Source: Planctomycetota bacterium (GTDB lineage: Bacteria > Planctomycetota > Phycisphaerae > UBA1845). From it: DNA of 64,000 nucleotides. The position numbers and the translations under genes are program-made. The notes beneath the pieces were generated by a model. The model was not told the origin of the DNA, did not search any database, and saw only the letters and a list, made by a program, of their open reading frames with translations. Of the stretch, positions 24,774 through 35,400 are shown piece after piece (position 1 is the first letter of the stretch; the number at the start of each line of letters is the position of its first letter). The stretch is taken from NCBI GenBank assembly GCA_024280855.1, contig JAJRPG010000018.1, positions 1 to 64,000 on the forward strand, read 5' to 3'.

Positions 24774-26003
24774 ATGACCTTGTACGCACACACTGCAAAA
24801 GAATCTGCCATCGCAGTCATAGACAAGCTGCGTCAACAGGGAGCTATCGCCCTGCTCGCCGGCGGATGCGTGCGCGACGAGCTGCTCGGGCTTACGCCTA
24901 AGGATTACGACGTCGCTACTGACGCCCTGCCCGCGCAGGTGCGTAAATGCTTTCCGCGAGCGAGGGAAGTCGGCGCTCAGTTTGGTGTCATATTAGTTAG
25001 AAAATATAGCTATGATATCGAAGTCGCAACTTTTCGTTCTGACGGCGAATACCTGGATGGCAGACGTCCTGAAAATGTAGAGTTCGCCACGGCTAAGGAA
25101 GATGCCCAGCGGCGAGATTTCACGATCAATGGCCTGTTCTTCGATACCGAAAAAAACGAGGTTATCGATTACGTCGGTGGGCAAAAAGATTTACGCAACA
25201 AATTGCTACGAACCATTGGTGAGCCGGTCCAACGCTTTTCCGAAGACCACTTGCGTTTGTTACGAGCCGTGAGGTTCGCTGCTCGCTTAGGGTTTGAGAT
25301 TCATCCCGATACCCTCTCCCAGATCAAACAGTTAGCCCCAAAGCTCCGAATCATCAGCGCCGAACGGATAGCGATGGAGCTTGAAGCCATCCTCGTCGCC
25401 CCCTCTCGAAGCAGCGGTTGGCAGTGGCTAATGGATACTGGTTTACGCGGACATCTCGCAAACAGTTGGACTGATGATGTCCCTGCTGACAAGGCCGCCT
25501 TATCGAGACTGTCTTTTTTGCCGGACCAGGTAATCTCTACTTCCCTGTCATTCGCGGCTATATTTTGCGATATTTCATCGTCATCAATAAAGCGAATTTG
25601 CCATGATCTTCGCCTCAGCAATCGAGTGGCCTCCAACATTTCCTGGCTAATAGATTCGCTGCCTGAAGCGGCTAAGTCCGGGCAATTAGAACTCGCTGAC
25701 CTGAAATTATTAATGGCTCACAAATGTTGGCCTGAGCTACTCTTGTTAGTAAATGCCAATGAGAGAGCAGGCGGTCACTCCACAAGTGTGTACGACAAGC
25801 TAATTGAAAACACGCGAGACATTAAAACGTCAGCTGTTGCCCCCCCGCCACTTCTCACCGGAGACGACTTGAAAACACTCGGCATAAATTCTGGTCCAGA
25901 GATGGGAAAATTGCTTTCCGCTTTATACCGCGAGCAACTCAACGAAACGATAGAAACCAGAGCGCAAGCACTTGTGTGGCTTGATGTGGCGCTTAAAGAC
26001 TAG
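24774..26003 (+). CDS. cca: CCA-adding enzyme / poly(A) polymerase family nucleotidyltransferase
   Basis: 409 aa from ATG 24774; GTG 24750 is possible, overlapping rsmD. Head domain: LLAGGCVRDELLGLTPKDYDVATDA (metal-binding DxD), RRDFTINGLFFD, FSEDHLRLLRAVRFAARLGF, and the C-terminal helical region. Class II tRNA nucleotidyltransferase. It adds or repairs CCA, and the tRNA-Ala in this window lacks encoded CCA. Poly(A) polymerase activity cannot be excluded by motif reading. Confidence 0.93.
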   Translation: MTLYAHTAKESAIAVIDKLRQQGAIALLAGGCVRDELLGLTPKDYDVATDALPAQVRKCFPRAREVGAQFGVILVRKYSYDIEVATFRSDGEYLDGRRPENVEFATAKEDAQRRDFTINGLFFDTEKNEVIDYVGGQKDLRNKLLRTIGEPVQRFSEDHLRLLRAVRFAARLGFEIHPDTLSQIKQLAPKLRIISAERIAMELEAILVAPSRSSGWQWLMDTGLRGHLANSWTDDVPADKAALSRLSFLPDQVISTSLSFAAIFCDISSSSIKRICHDLRLSNRVASNISWLIDSLPEAAKSGQLELADLKLLMAHKCWPELLLLVNANERAGGHSTSVYDKLIENTRDIKTSAVAPPPLLTGDDLKTLGINSGPEMGKLLSALYREQLNETIETRAQALVWLDVALKD

Positions 26004-26022
26004 CATTGTTTTGGATGAGATA

Positions 26023-26403
26023 TTAGCTGCCAAGCGCTTTGATTCGATCTTCTACTGCGAGCGTCTTGGTCAGGCGGATACCGAAAGACTCAGCCACCTT
26101 GACCGCGTGTCCCGTGCCGATGGGTTGATTTGCCACGAAAAGACGCAGTTCAGAGTCAAACGAAACGTCGAACTCGATTATGGTTCCCACCCGCATACTC
26201 AATATGTATTCTATGGGCATGTCTCGTTCAACAAGTACGACGGTCAAAGGGACATTTAAGTGAAGAATGCGCCGCACATCGTTGGTCCGCGCGACTGGCG
26301 GCGTTGGCGTAGCGGGTGGTGGCGGTTCGGGCGTTAAAGGCTCTTGAACCTCCAACTCCTCTTCCGGAAACAGCGCATTAATGTCAGCTTGAGATAATCC
26401 CAT
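26023..26403 (-). CDS. fliN: Flagellar switch protein FliN-like (SpoA domain)
   Basis: 126 aa from ATG 26403, so that the protein begins MGLSQADINALF, the EIDALL-type motif that heads FliM/FliN proteins. A Pro-rich linker (EPPPPATPTPP) leads to a SpoA domain: ILHLNVPLTVVLVERDMP, ILSMRVGTIIEFD, and ANQPIGTGHAVKVAESFGIRL. It is the C-ring switch component. No other flagellar gene is near; it lies 80 nt after fabF on the same strand and could share that transcript. Confidence 0.87.
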   Translation of the reverse strand: MGLSQADINALFPEEELEVQEPLTPEPPPPATPTPPVARTNDVRRILHLNVPLTVVLVERDMPIEYILSMRVGTIIEFDVSFDSELRLFVANQPIGTGHAVKVAESFGIRLTKTLAVEDRIKALGS

Positions 26404-26483
26404 ATTCAATGAGATATCGTCTGGATAGCCACAACACCTTAACGCCGGGGGATACAATTATGGGACGTATCGGGCGATTGGCT

Positions 26484-27725
26484 TCATCCTTTGAAGGATT
26501 TCAATACCATGCAGGCGTTATGACCGCCGAAACCGAAGGAATTGTTGATCGAAATATCGTAATTCATGTCCCTGGCTGTATTCGGGCAGTAATCCAAGTC
26601 GCAGCGCTCGTCAGGATTTTCCAGGTTGATCGTTGGCGGAACCACGTTTTGCTGCATACCCAGCATCGTAGCGATTGCCTCAATGCCGCCGCTCGCACCT
26701 AGAGAATGGCCTACAGAGCTTTTGGTGCTGCTCACAACGAGTTTGTAAGCGTGTTCCCCAAATACCTTCTTAATAGCCAGGGTTTCAGCTACATCGCCGA
26801 GCGGCGTACTTGTGCCGTGTGCGTTGATATATTGCACATCTTCAGGGCAAATGCCTGCATCCGCGATAGCTTTCTCCATTGCTTCTGCAGCGCCGCGACC
26901 GTCTTCACAAGGTTGCGTAATATGCTCCGCGTCAGAAGTCGAAGCAAAACCGATGACCTCGGCGTGTATCTTGGCCCCTCGGCGTTTGGCGTGTTCTAAT
27001 TCCTCAAAAATGACGGCCCCGGAGCCTTCGGACAAAACGAATCCATCACGGTCCTTATCGAACGGGCGACTCGCATGCTGTGGATCATCGTTTCTTACAC
27101 TCAAAGCCTTCATCGCTGCGAAAGCGGCTAGTGCCAATGGGGATAGCGCAGCCTCCGCCCCACCAGTAAAAACAACGTCAGCCTTATCGCGGCGAATGTA
27201 TTCCAGTGCAGCCCCCATAGCGTTCGTAGCTGAAGCGCAGGCGGTACTGACCGCAATACTTTCCCCGCGAGCGCCATAAGCGATCGAAATGTTGCCACTC
27301 GCGGCGTTGACCATCAGCTTGGGAATAGTAAAAGCCGAAACCTTGCTAGGCCCCTTCTTCAATAGTCTCAAAGCCTGCGACTCAAGCTCGTTCATGCCGC
27401 CGATGCCAGAGCCAAAAATCACGGCTGCTCGATAGACATCAATTTTCGACATGTCCAAGGCCGAGTTTTTGAATGCCTCTTCCATCGCGATCATGGCGAA
27501 TTGTGCATAACGATCGAGGCGTTTGACGGCCTTGCGTTCGATATGATCGGTTGGATCAAAATTGGGGATTTGGCCACCAATAAGCACCGAATACCCTTCG
27601 AGATCGAAAAGCGTGTTCATGGACAAACCGCTTCGACCTTCGATAAGCGCATCCCAGAACGTGTCAACGCCTACGCCAAAAGGCGTAACCGCGCCAACTC
27701 CGGTAACAACCACCCGTCGATTCAT
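26484..27725 (-). CDS. fabF: 3-oxoacyl-[ACP] synthase II
   Basis: 413 aa. Cys164 (STACASATNAMG), His303 (NAHGTSTPLGD) and His340 (SVGHSLGASGG) form the KAS II triad. Elongates acyl-ACP. Last gene of the rpmF-plsX-fabHDG-acpP-fabF cluster. Confidence 0.97.
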   Translation of the reverse strand: MNRRVVVTGVGAVTPFGVGVDTFWDALIEGRSGLSMNTLFDLEGYSVLIGGQIPNFDPTDHIERKAVKRLDRYAQFAMIAMEEAFKNSALDMSKIDVYRAAVIFGSGIGGMNELESQALRLLKKGPSKVSAFTIPKLMVNAASGNISIAYGARGESIAVSTACASATNAMGAALEYIRRDKADVVFTGGAEAALSPLALAAFAAMKALSVRNDDPQHASRPFDKDRDGFVLSEGSGAVIFEELEHAKRRGAKIHAEVIGFASTSDAEHITQPCEDGRGAAEAMEKAIADAGICPEDVQYINAHGTSTPLGDVAETLAIKKVFGEHAYKLVVSSTKSSVGHSLGASGGIEAIATMLGMQQNVVPPTINLENPDERCDLDYCPNTARDMNYDISINNSFGFGGHNACMVLKSFKG

Positions 27726-27745
27726 ATTGTCGTTCTATCTACAGC

Positions 27746-28000
27746 TTAGGAGCTACCTTCGAGGTGTTTCGTAATGTAGGAGATTGCTTCTCCGACGGTT
27801 TTCATATTCTCTGCATCCTCGTCCGGGATGGTCAGATCAAACTCGTCTTCTAGTTCCATGACGAGTTCAACTGTATCCAACGAGTCCGCATTGAGGTCGT
27901 TGACGAACGAAGTAGTCTTAGAAATTTCGCCCTTATCAACACTCATTTGTTCACAAACTATTTGTGTAACTTTGTCTTCAATTTCAGTAGCCGTAAGCAC
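27746..28000 (-). CDS. acpP: Acyl carrier protein
   Basis: 84 aa, acidic. [13 protein letters not shown] holds the serine that receives phosphopantetheine. The start is GTG 28000 with GGAGG 8 nt upstream. Between fabG and fabF, as in many bacteria. Confidence 0.97.
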   Translation of the reverse strand: MLTATEIEDKVTQIVCEQMSVDKGEISKTTSFVNDLNADSLDTVELVMELEDEFDLTIPDEDAENMKTVGEAISYITKHLEGSS

Positions 28001-28159
28001 GCCTAAATCCTCCGGTCAGAGCTATTGTTTCTTCATCAATCACAGTCTCCAGCCAGCAATCATAGTAGCTAGTACCCGCCAAACAGGCAAGCACAACCCC
28101 GCAAAGTATTCAGAGCATCATCTGCCCCTTATCAGCGGAGTTTGATCCTGGCTTTGGAG

Positions 28160-28900
28160 TTACATATGCAGTCCACCGTCTATGACCACAACTTGTCCGG
28201 TCACATAGGAGGCTGATTCACTCGCTAAAAAGGCGATCACAGAAGCTACTTCCTCGGTTTTTCCAAACCGAGACATAGGAATGAGCTGTTTCGCTCCCTC
28301 TGTGACTTTTTCCGGAAGAGAGGCGGTCATATCCGTCTCAATAAAACCCGGAGCCACTACATTGCACGTTATATTTCGCTTGGCAAGCTCCTTGCCCACG
28401 GATTTGGAAAACCCGATCAAGCCAGCCTTGCTTGCCGCGTAATTCGTTTGCCCGGCATTTCCCATCACACCCGATATACTGCCAACATTCACAATTCGAC
28501 CATATCGCTTGCGAACCATGAGCCGTGACACCGCCCGACTCATCCAAAACACCGAACGCAAATTAGTCGTCAACACATCCTCGAACTGGTCGTCATCCAT
28601 ATTCATGAGCAAGCCATCTCGTGTGATGCCCGCATTGTTGACCAAAATGTCTATCTTGCCCGCAGATTCGCCCACCCCTTCGACAAAAGTATCGATGGCC
28701 TTTTTGTCAGTTACATCAAGCACAAAAGGCTCAATTTTCCCGGACAGCTCTCTCTTCTTGGCCTCGTCGCAAACTTCCTTTAGCGCAGCTTCGTCTCGCC
28801 CGCAAGCGAAAACCGTTGCGCCACGCTCGGCTAGCGCGAGACAAGCGGCGCGACCAATTCCTCTACTTCCACCAGTGACAATTGCTATTCGATTTTCCAT
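28160..28900 (-). CDS. fabG: 3-oxoacyl-[ACP] reductase
   Basis: 246 aa short-chain dehydrogenase. GGSRGIGRAA binds NADPH; NNAG motif LVNNAGITRDGLLM; catalytic Ser in VGSISGVMG, Tyr and Lys in YAASKAG. Reduces 3-oxoacyl-ACP. AAGGAA before the ATG. Confidence 0.96.
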   Translation of the reverse strand: MENRIAIVTGGSRGIGRAACLALAERGATVFACGRDEAALKEVCDEAKKRELSGKIEPFVLDVTDKKAIDTFVEGVGESAGKIDILVNNAGITRDGLLMNMDDDQFEDVLTTNLRSVFWMSRAVSRLMVRKRYGRIVNVGSISGVMGNAGQTNYAASKAGLIGFSKSVGKELAKRNITCNVVAPGFIETDMTASLPEKVTEGAKQLIPMSRFGKTEEVASVIAFLASESASYVTGQVVVIDGGLHM

Positions 28901-28944
28901 GATTTCCTTATTCCGAAATTACCGCATAACCTCATGCCACACTT

Positions 28945-29886
28945 TTATTGTACTGGCTCGCTTATAATTTTTTCAATAGCCTCAGAAGAACTCACATTCA
29001 CCGCTGTAGCTTGGCGATCGATTTTTCTCATCATGCCAGTCAGCACGCGCCCTGGACCAACCTCTACAAATCGATCAACGCCCTCGTCGAGCAAACGCTG
29101 AATCGATTTTTGCCAAAGCACAGGCTGTGTTACCTGCCGACAAAGCCAATCTCGAATTTCGTCAGGGCTGCCATGATCCTTCGCGTTCACATTGGCCAAC
29201 ACCGGAATACGCGGCTTCTTAAAATCTGTGCTCTCAAGCATCTCTTTGAGCGCATCAGCCGCAGACTGCATCAACGGCGAATGGAACGCGCCCGCCACAG
29301 CCAGGGCAATCGCCCGACACCCAGCCTCTCCGGCGAACTCCACCGCGCGGGCACAAGCCTCTCGGTCTCCCGATATCACGATCTGCCCTGGGCAATTATA
29401 ATTAGCTGGCGACAAAACGCCATCTTCCCGAGCTTTGTCGCATAAATTTTGTGCTTTTTCCTCGTCCGCACCTATGAGAGTAACCATCCCGCTAGGTGAT
29501 GCGACGGCTGCCTCTTGCATAAGCGCCCCACGCCGCTGCACCAATCGAACAGCGTCCGCAAAGCTTAAAGCACCAGCAAAATGCAGGGCGGTATACTCGC
29601 CTAGGCTCAATCCGCCAGTACATTGAAACTGCTCGACATCACCGCCGGCTTCACGAAAAGCCTCAAGAATAGCCACGCTTGTCACCAAGATAGCCGGCTG
29701 TTGAATGTCTGTGGGTTCAAGCTTTTCCGCAGGCCCTTCAAAACAAAGCTTAGCCAGGTCAAAGCCGAGAACTTTGTTCGCCTGCTCGAAAATCTCCTTA
29801 GCCCGCGAACTGGACTCGAACACGTCGCGTCCCATGCCGACAATCTGTGACCCCTGACCTGGAAATATAATAGCTGATTTACTCAT
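28945..29886 (-). CDS. fabD: Malonyl-CoA:ACP transacylase
   Basis: 313 aa. FPGQGSQIVGMG at the start, catalytic Ser94 in GLSLGEYTAL, and His in AGAFHSPLM. The usual GHSLGE motif reads GLSLGE, a His-to-Leu change seen in part of the family and not affecting the nucleophile. Confidence 0.96.
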   Translation of the reverse strand: MSKSAIIFPGQGSQIVGMGRDVFESSSRAKEIFEQANKVLGFDLAKLCFEGPAEKLEPTDIQQPAILVTSVAILEAFREAGGDVEQFQCTGGLSLGEYTALHFAGALSFADAVRLVQRRGALMQEAAVASPSGMVTLIGADEEKAQNLCDKAREDGVLSPANYNCPGQIVISGDREACARAVEFAGEAGCRAIALAVAGAFHSPLMQSAADALKEMLESTDFKKPRIPVLANVNAKDHGSPDEIRDWLCRQVTQPVLWQKSIQRLLDEGVDRFVEVGPGRVLTGMMRKIDRQATAVNVSSSEAIEKIISEPVQ

Positions 29887-29933
29887 GGCTTAATCTTGAA
29901 TAGCTTAAAATAACTGGAAAATATCGTAATTTG

Positions 29934-30926
29934 TTAGAGTCTAACGATCATCGTGCCCCACGCCAGCCCGGAACCAATAGCTACCATCAGAACGATGTCG
30001 CCCTTCTTGACCACGCCTGACCGACGTGCCTCATCAAGCCCCATCGGAACAGATGCGGCAGATGTGTTGCCGTATTTCTGAATGCTGACACTCATTTTCT
30101 CAATCGGCAAACCCATTTTTTCTCGTACCGATTCAATGATGCGAAGATTAGATTGATGCGGAATCACCAAGGCTAAATCATCCGGCGTAAGACCGGCCGA
30201 TTCTAAAGCTGCGTCGATAATTTGCTGCATCTTAACGACTGCAAATTTATAAACCTCTCGGCCTTTCATGTGCAGCGTGTGCAAATGCTCGTCCACCGTA
30301 TCATGTGCCGCGGGTCTTCGTGATCCGCCCGCTGGTACCCAAATGTGATGCGACCGTGAACCGTCGCAACCTAAATTGCAATACATCATCGAGCTGTCAG
30401 GGTCTTCGCCAATGCCATAAACCGCAGCTGATGCTGCGTCTCCGAACAAAACCGCCGTTGTGCGGTCTGTCCAATTGGCAAACCGTGACAATGCTTCTGC
30501 ACCGATGACCAATACACGCTTATACATACCCGAGCCAAGAAAGCTTGAAGCTGTGATACTGGCATATAAAAAGCCCGCACAAGCTGCGCCAATATCGAAG
30601 GCGGGGATGTTGCTCGCGCCAATTTTATGCTGGACAATAGCGGCTGTGGATGGAAACTGATGATCGCCTGTCGCGGTCGCTACGATGATCAAGTCAATAT
30701 CGTCGGCAGTCAGCCCGGCATCTTCTAGCGCTTGCTTTCCAGCTAAAGCTGCCAGGTCGGAGGTGGCTTGGTCTTCGGCTGCGTAATGTCGGGTGCGGAT
30801 GCCTGTACGCGTGACGATCCACTCATCTGACGTGTCTAATATCTTTTCAAAATACTGATTATCGCGGATTCCTTCAGGCACATAGGTACCTGTACCAAGA
30901 ATACAAATCGGCAAAGATTTGGTCAT
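29934..30926 (-). CDS. fabH: 3-oxoacyl-[ACP] synthase III
   Basis: 330 aa. Triad Cys116 (GAACAGFLY), His257 (VIPHQSN) and Asn287 (YGNTSAAS). Condenses acetyl-CoA (or branched starters) with malonyl-ACP to begin fatty acid synthesis. Follows plsX by 10 nt. Confidence 0.96.
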   Translation of the reverse strand: MTKSLPICILGTGTYVPEGIRDNQYFEKILDTSDEWIVTRTGIRTRHYAAEDQATSDLAALAGKQALEDAGLTADDIDLIIVATATGDHQFPSTAAIVQHKIGASNIPAFDIGAACAGFLYASITASSFLGSGMYKRVLVIGAEALSRFANWTDRTTAVLFGDAASAAVYGIGEDPDSSMMYCNLGCDGSRSHHIWVPAGGSRRPAAHDTVDEHLHTLHMKGREVYKFAVVKMQQIIDAALESAGLTPDDLALVIPHQSNLRIIESVREKMGLPIEKMSVSIQKYGNTSAASVPMGLDEARRSGVVKKGDIVLMVAIGSGLAWGTMIVRL

Positions 30927-30936
30927 TGAAAAACCT

Positions 30937-31941
30937 TTAGTTGGCCTGCGCCAGTCTGCTGACCAACGCGCCGTTGATGTCTCGTTCGACGAACCGCTTC
31001 GCTACGCCAATCGCGTTTGAGATGGCGTACCGGTTACTTCTTCCATGGCATATGATACAAACACCGTTGATGCCAAGCAAAGGTGCTCCACCATAACGAC
31101 TGTAATCATGCCTAGCCCACACGCGGTCAATAGCGCTGAGGAATTTTCCTCGAATTTCTTCTGGCTCGTCCTCGACTTCTCGCTTAATCGTCCGCACAAA
31201 CCCCTCGGCAAGGCCTTCGACAAATTTCAGAATGATATTGCCCACAAACCCATCGCAAATAGCCACATCACAGCGGTCTTCAAAAAGCTCGCGGCCCTCG
31301 GCGTTACCAATGAAATTCAGAGAAGCGTCCTGAGACAGCAGCTCATAAGTCTGCTTGATTAGGCCTGTGCCTTTACCCCGCTCCTCGCCCGTAGAAATCA
31401 GGGCGACTCTGGGCTTTTCAATGTCTAAGAGGCGCTCAGCAAACACCCCGGCCATGATGGCGTATTCGTGCAAATGTTGCGGCTTAGCCTGGATATTCGC
31501 GCCCACGTCACACAATACGAATGGACCATAAAACGAAGGGATGGTAACGGCAATCCCCGGCCTTTTCACCTGCGGCAAGGGCCTGAGCGTTAACTGGGCT
31601 ACTGCCGCGAATGCCCCGGTGTTGCCGGCGCTAATCATGGCATCCGCTTCGCCTTCTTTACAAAGGGCAGCCATGCGAGCCATCGAGGATTTTTTATACT
31701 TGCGCAACGCCTCAACCGGCGCAGCAGCCATCGGAATAACTTCTTCTGTATGGATGATGGTAATGCGAGACCGATCAAAATCAGCGGCCTCAGAGGCGAG
31801 CGAAGACTCGATACACTTTTCGTCACCGACGAGTAGCACTTCAATATCGGAGTACTGGGACGCAGCTAAGGCCACGCCTTGGACAATAGCCTGAGGCGCA
31901 AAATCGCCTCCCATCGCGTCTACCGCGATGCGGACAGCCAT
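30937..31941 (-). CDS. plsX: Phosphate acyltransferase PlsX
   Basis: 334 aa. IAVDAMGGDFAP at the start, ISAGNTGAFAA, LCDVGANIQAKP and GFVGNIILKFVEG are the PlsX motifs. Makes acyl-phosphate from acyl-ACP for phospholipid synthesis. Its start overlaps the rpmF stop. Confidence 0.96.
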   Translation of the reverse strand: MAVRIAVDAMGGDFAPQAIVQGVALAASQYSDIEVLLVGDEKCIESSLASEAADFDRSRITIIHTEEVIPMAAAPVEALRKYKKSSMARMAALCKEGEADAMISAGNTGAFAAVAQLTLRPLPQVKRPGIAVTIPSFYGPFVLCDVGANIQAKPQHLHEYAIMAGVFAERLLDIEKPRVALISTGEERGKGTGLIKQTYELLSQDASLNFIGNAEGRELFEDRCDVAICDGFVGNIILKFVEGLAEGFVRTIKREVEDEPEEIRGKFLSAIDRVWARHDYSRYGGAPLLGINGVCIICHGRSNRYAISNAIGVAKRFVERDINGALVSRLAQAN

Positions 31942-32126
31942 TACCCTTCCTTCTTATCCGGAGATAATGTCAACTTGGCACTGACATAGCCACAAACTCC
32001 GCAAGCGGCGTGAGGTAGCTTTCGCTTCCCACAGTTGGGGCATGAACACAAATTGACAGCGCTAATCGCATGATGGGCACGACGAGTTCGCGTGCGACAT
32101 TTGGATTTCTTTTGTACTGGAAGCAT
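31941..32126 (-). CDS. rpmF: 50S ribosomal protein L32
   Basis: 61 aa. VQKKSKCRTRTRRAHHA followed by a zinc ribbon CPNCGKRKLPHAACGVCGYVS. First gene of the fatty acid cluster; the usual upstream DUF177/YceD gene is not present. Confidence 0.94.
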   Translation of the reverse strand: MLPVQKKSKCRTRTRRAHHAISAVNLCSCPNCGKRKLPHAACGVCGYVSAKLTLSPDKKEG

Positions 32127-32451
32127 ATCTACACCAAAATTTCAATATCAGCCAACAAAATAACGCACGACTGCAAAAAAGTGGACGCAAGACCACCAGC
32201 CATACACACAATCGCCGCCCACAATAAAAGCCAACGGCCATTCTGTCAAGCAAGGCCTGTTAAGGCCTCAATCCTGCCCCGAAATTCGACCGTCTCGATA
32301 TACGCGGCGTCGTAGACTACTGGACGCCGTTTCATTGAGCAGCAATCGGCCTAAGAAAAAAAGATGCCAGGTTTTCTACAGAGCAAACCCGACACCTTTT
32401 TTCTTTTAATTTTAGGCTGGCTAGTGGGGGACACATTCCCTCACCGTGCTC
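32127..32451. other. Intergenic region upstream of the fatty acid operon
   Basis: No supported gene. It should contain the minus-strand promoter of rpmF-plsX-fab and the 3' end of the large secreted protein transcript. The YceD-type coding region often found before rpmF was looked for and not seen; the open frames present have no ribosome sites or recognisable content. No riboswitch or clear terminator was noticed. Confidence 0.5.
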
Positions 32452-35400
32452 CTACTGGATACACTGTGGCGATGATGGGTAACTGCACACACCATTGCAG
32501 CATATCTGAAAGCCGAATTGGCAACAGGTGGTGCCACAGCACGCGTTGTTGCAAGTCTGGCAATTATCCTCAGCGTCGCAGGTGTCGGTGGCTTCGTTAC
32601 ACACTTCACCGGCCCCGCATGGGTCGCCTGAAGACACGCATTGTTCGTTCAGTTCATCACAGCTCTCCGAGCCATCGCAGAACAGACCATTGTCCGTGCA
32701 TGGCGGCGACATAGGGATACACTGGCCGCCGCTGCACTCTTCTGCACCATTGCAGTAGAAATTGTCGTCACAGGCTAGATCGTTGGCACAACACGTCAGT
32801 GGCGCACCCGATGGGCAGGTGAATGGATCGCCCAGGAAAGCAGCAACGGCCTCTTGGATGTCTTTGAAATCCACTTCCCCATCTAGTTCGCACGCAGAGA
32901 GAGCCGCAATATCGAATGGAAGTAGTATTTCAAATGTGTACGGCGGGATGGCTAAGAATGCGTTGTTTACTGCGCTGATATCTATGAAATCGGCGGCCCC
33001 ATCGCCAAAGACGTCGCCGCGGATCCATGTCGTTGCGGTTGCCGGCGAGGAATAGGCCCCGTCCACACTGCTCTTGACTTCCACAGTGTACATCGTGCCC
33101 GGAACAATCATTTCTGAGGAAATGATAAGCGGCAACATAGCTCTGCCGCAGTTGGCCAACCACGCATCGACCGTATGGTAGTTGTCTTGTGTATTCGGAT
33201 CATCCATTGGGGGGCCATCGCCCAACGTGCAATCGTCCTGTAGATACATGTCGATGCATCCTACGGTAGAGTCGTTGGACGTGATTCGGATTGCTATGGT
33301 GTCGCCTGGAGCGGAGGCCCATGGCGATATTGCCAAATACCGCGACCCCTCATTCCACGCGATGACCGACATCGAACCCACTGGAGCGACCATAGAGATT
33401 GCGACGCTGGCGGCGTTCATGTTCACGCCGTCACTCACGGTTAGAGTGCACACATAGGATCCTTCAGGCCCGGACATGGTCGTCGAGATGGCATTTGGGT
33501 CCGCAATCGTAACAGCCTGGGAGTCGCAGGACCAGATTGTCATAAGCGGGCTGGGGCCGTCACCATCGATTGCATAGCCAATCAAAGCCGTGAGACTGTC
33601 AGTATACGAAAACAGTGGTGACCATGCCTTAACAACAGGTGTCGCATTGGCGTCGGTTGCCTCGACGTGGCGCAAGCCACCTGGCCTAGTGACACCGCCT
33701 TGCTGTAGCAGGAATTGGCCTCCACCCGCGACGCTACCACCGAGTTCGACAAGTTTTGCAGTCAAGTCTGCTTTAAACGCAGACAGTTCTGTCGGCGATA
33801 GATATGGGAATGGGAAAGTACCCTGAGTTGATACGTCCAGGCCGTTCGTCCCGTTTACCACGTCATCGTGATACTTCATCAACCAATACGTCGGGGTCTT
33901 GTTCCATGCAGTGAGCAGCTGGCGTCGCGCGCCGTTATAAGTGCGCTGATCTTTCTCAAGATTGCAATTGCTGGGCGATGGATTGCAGTCGTATGGCTGC
34001 GGAATGTTTTCGAGCAGCAAATCGGCTTCGTCATACGAAAAGAAAAGGTCCTCGTTTGTGAGTTCTGTCGGAATATAATAGGGGTAACCATAGGACGTCG
34101 AAGTGGCGTAAAAGTCGTCAGAGTGGCGTAATCGAATTCCGGGTGCCTCGACCGGCGTACGGTTGACCGTCGGTAGATCGACGTTTGAATGTGTGCCGCC
34201 GCCCCAATTGCCGCGTCCATAGATAGCAGGAATATTGACCGCCCTTGCCGCAATCATGAAAGAAGGCGTCGTGGTCCAGCAGCCGTTGCGGGATGAATGG
34301 CTACGACCTCCTGGGGCTGCCTCAGTTCCCCACCAAGGATAGAAAATGTGGTCTAGCCAATCGCGAGGGTAGTCGAAAGATTCCAAGATGGCCTCACGAG
34401 TTCCGTGTTGGGTGTACGCCCGAAACCAATCGGCCAATGCGAACGCTGTATCAGATTGTGTTTCACGGATCATGCCGAAGGATTGTAGAAAGTGAAAGAG
34501 AACACGCGGATTCCACGAACACTCGATTCGAGGCGTGTAATAGCCAGTCCCATCTGGTAGCTCTCCAGTGAAAGATAGTAAGTTACGATAAGTTAAATGG
34601 AGTTCTCCAAGTTCGTCTGTACTTAGGTCTGATAGACTCCAGCTCACTCCGAATAGGTCAAACGCATTCACATCGAACCACAAGGTGTGAGCGGCATTGG
34701 CCATATATAGGTTTTGGGCATCCGGCTCCAAGACTCGGCCAACACACAAGGGTTCTCCGGCAACGCAGTCGATGTACGTCAAATCCGGCGGTCCGTAAAT
34801 CGGAAGCTCTCTTCCCTGCTCCAGGAGTTGCAGATACCCGTCTAGGTGGTCCTTCCAAGCCACTGGCCAGTTTGCGTAATTTCGAGTGCCGTTGCTTGCG
34901 GTGTACCATATCAGCGCGGCGGAAACATCTGGATCGCCGAGAAGGGCTCCGTACTTGGCGGCGACATCTGAGAGTGAGACGTTGCGCATTTCTGCTTGAA
35001 ATGAGTCATTCAGGGAATCGAGATCGCGCCACGATGGTGGTACGATCGTTACGCGGACCAATTGTGGGGGCGCAGGGATGACAATCGCCGTAGATGGAGT
35101 GATCGTTGTCATCGCCCCTACCGGTACGGATTGTATCTGTTCATTAGCCGTGCCAAGCAGGATTTCGTCCGCGTAGACTTCTATGGAAATCGGTAAGAGA
35201 TTGGGCGTTGGTAGGTTGCCTGCGTTTCGCAAGACAAAAGAGATTTCATCGTTGCTGTTGAGGACCGCTTCAATAGCAAGGTCAAATCCCGTACGGACCG
35301 AAGTGGGGACATCGACCGACAGGAAGTTTGCTACCTCCACCCGTTCCTCGATTTCGTTGTCCGAGTCCACGAAGACAGCGATTCGTCGATGACGACCGTG

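Noticed and set aside
32062-32253. 63-aa frame upstream of rpmF as a YceD/DUF177 gene
   Set aside because: Sequence is not like DUF177 and it overlaps rpmF in another frame.
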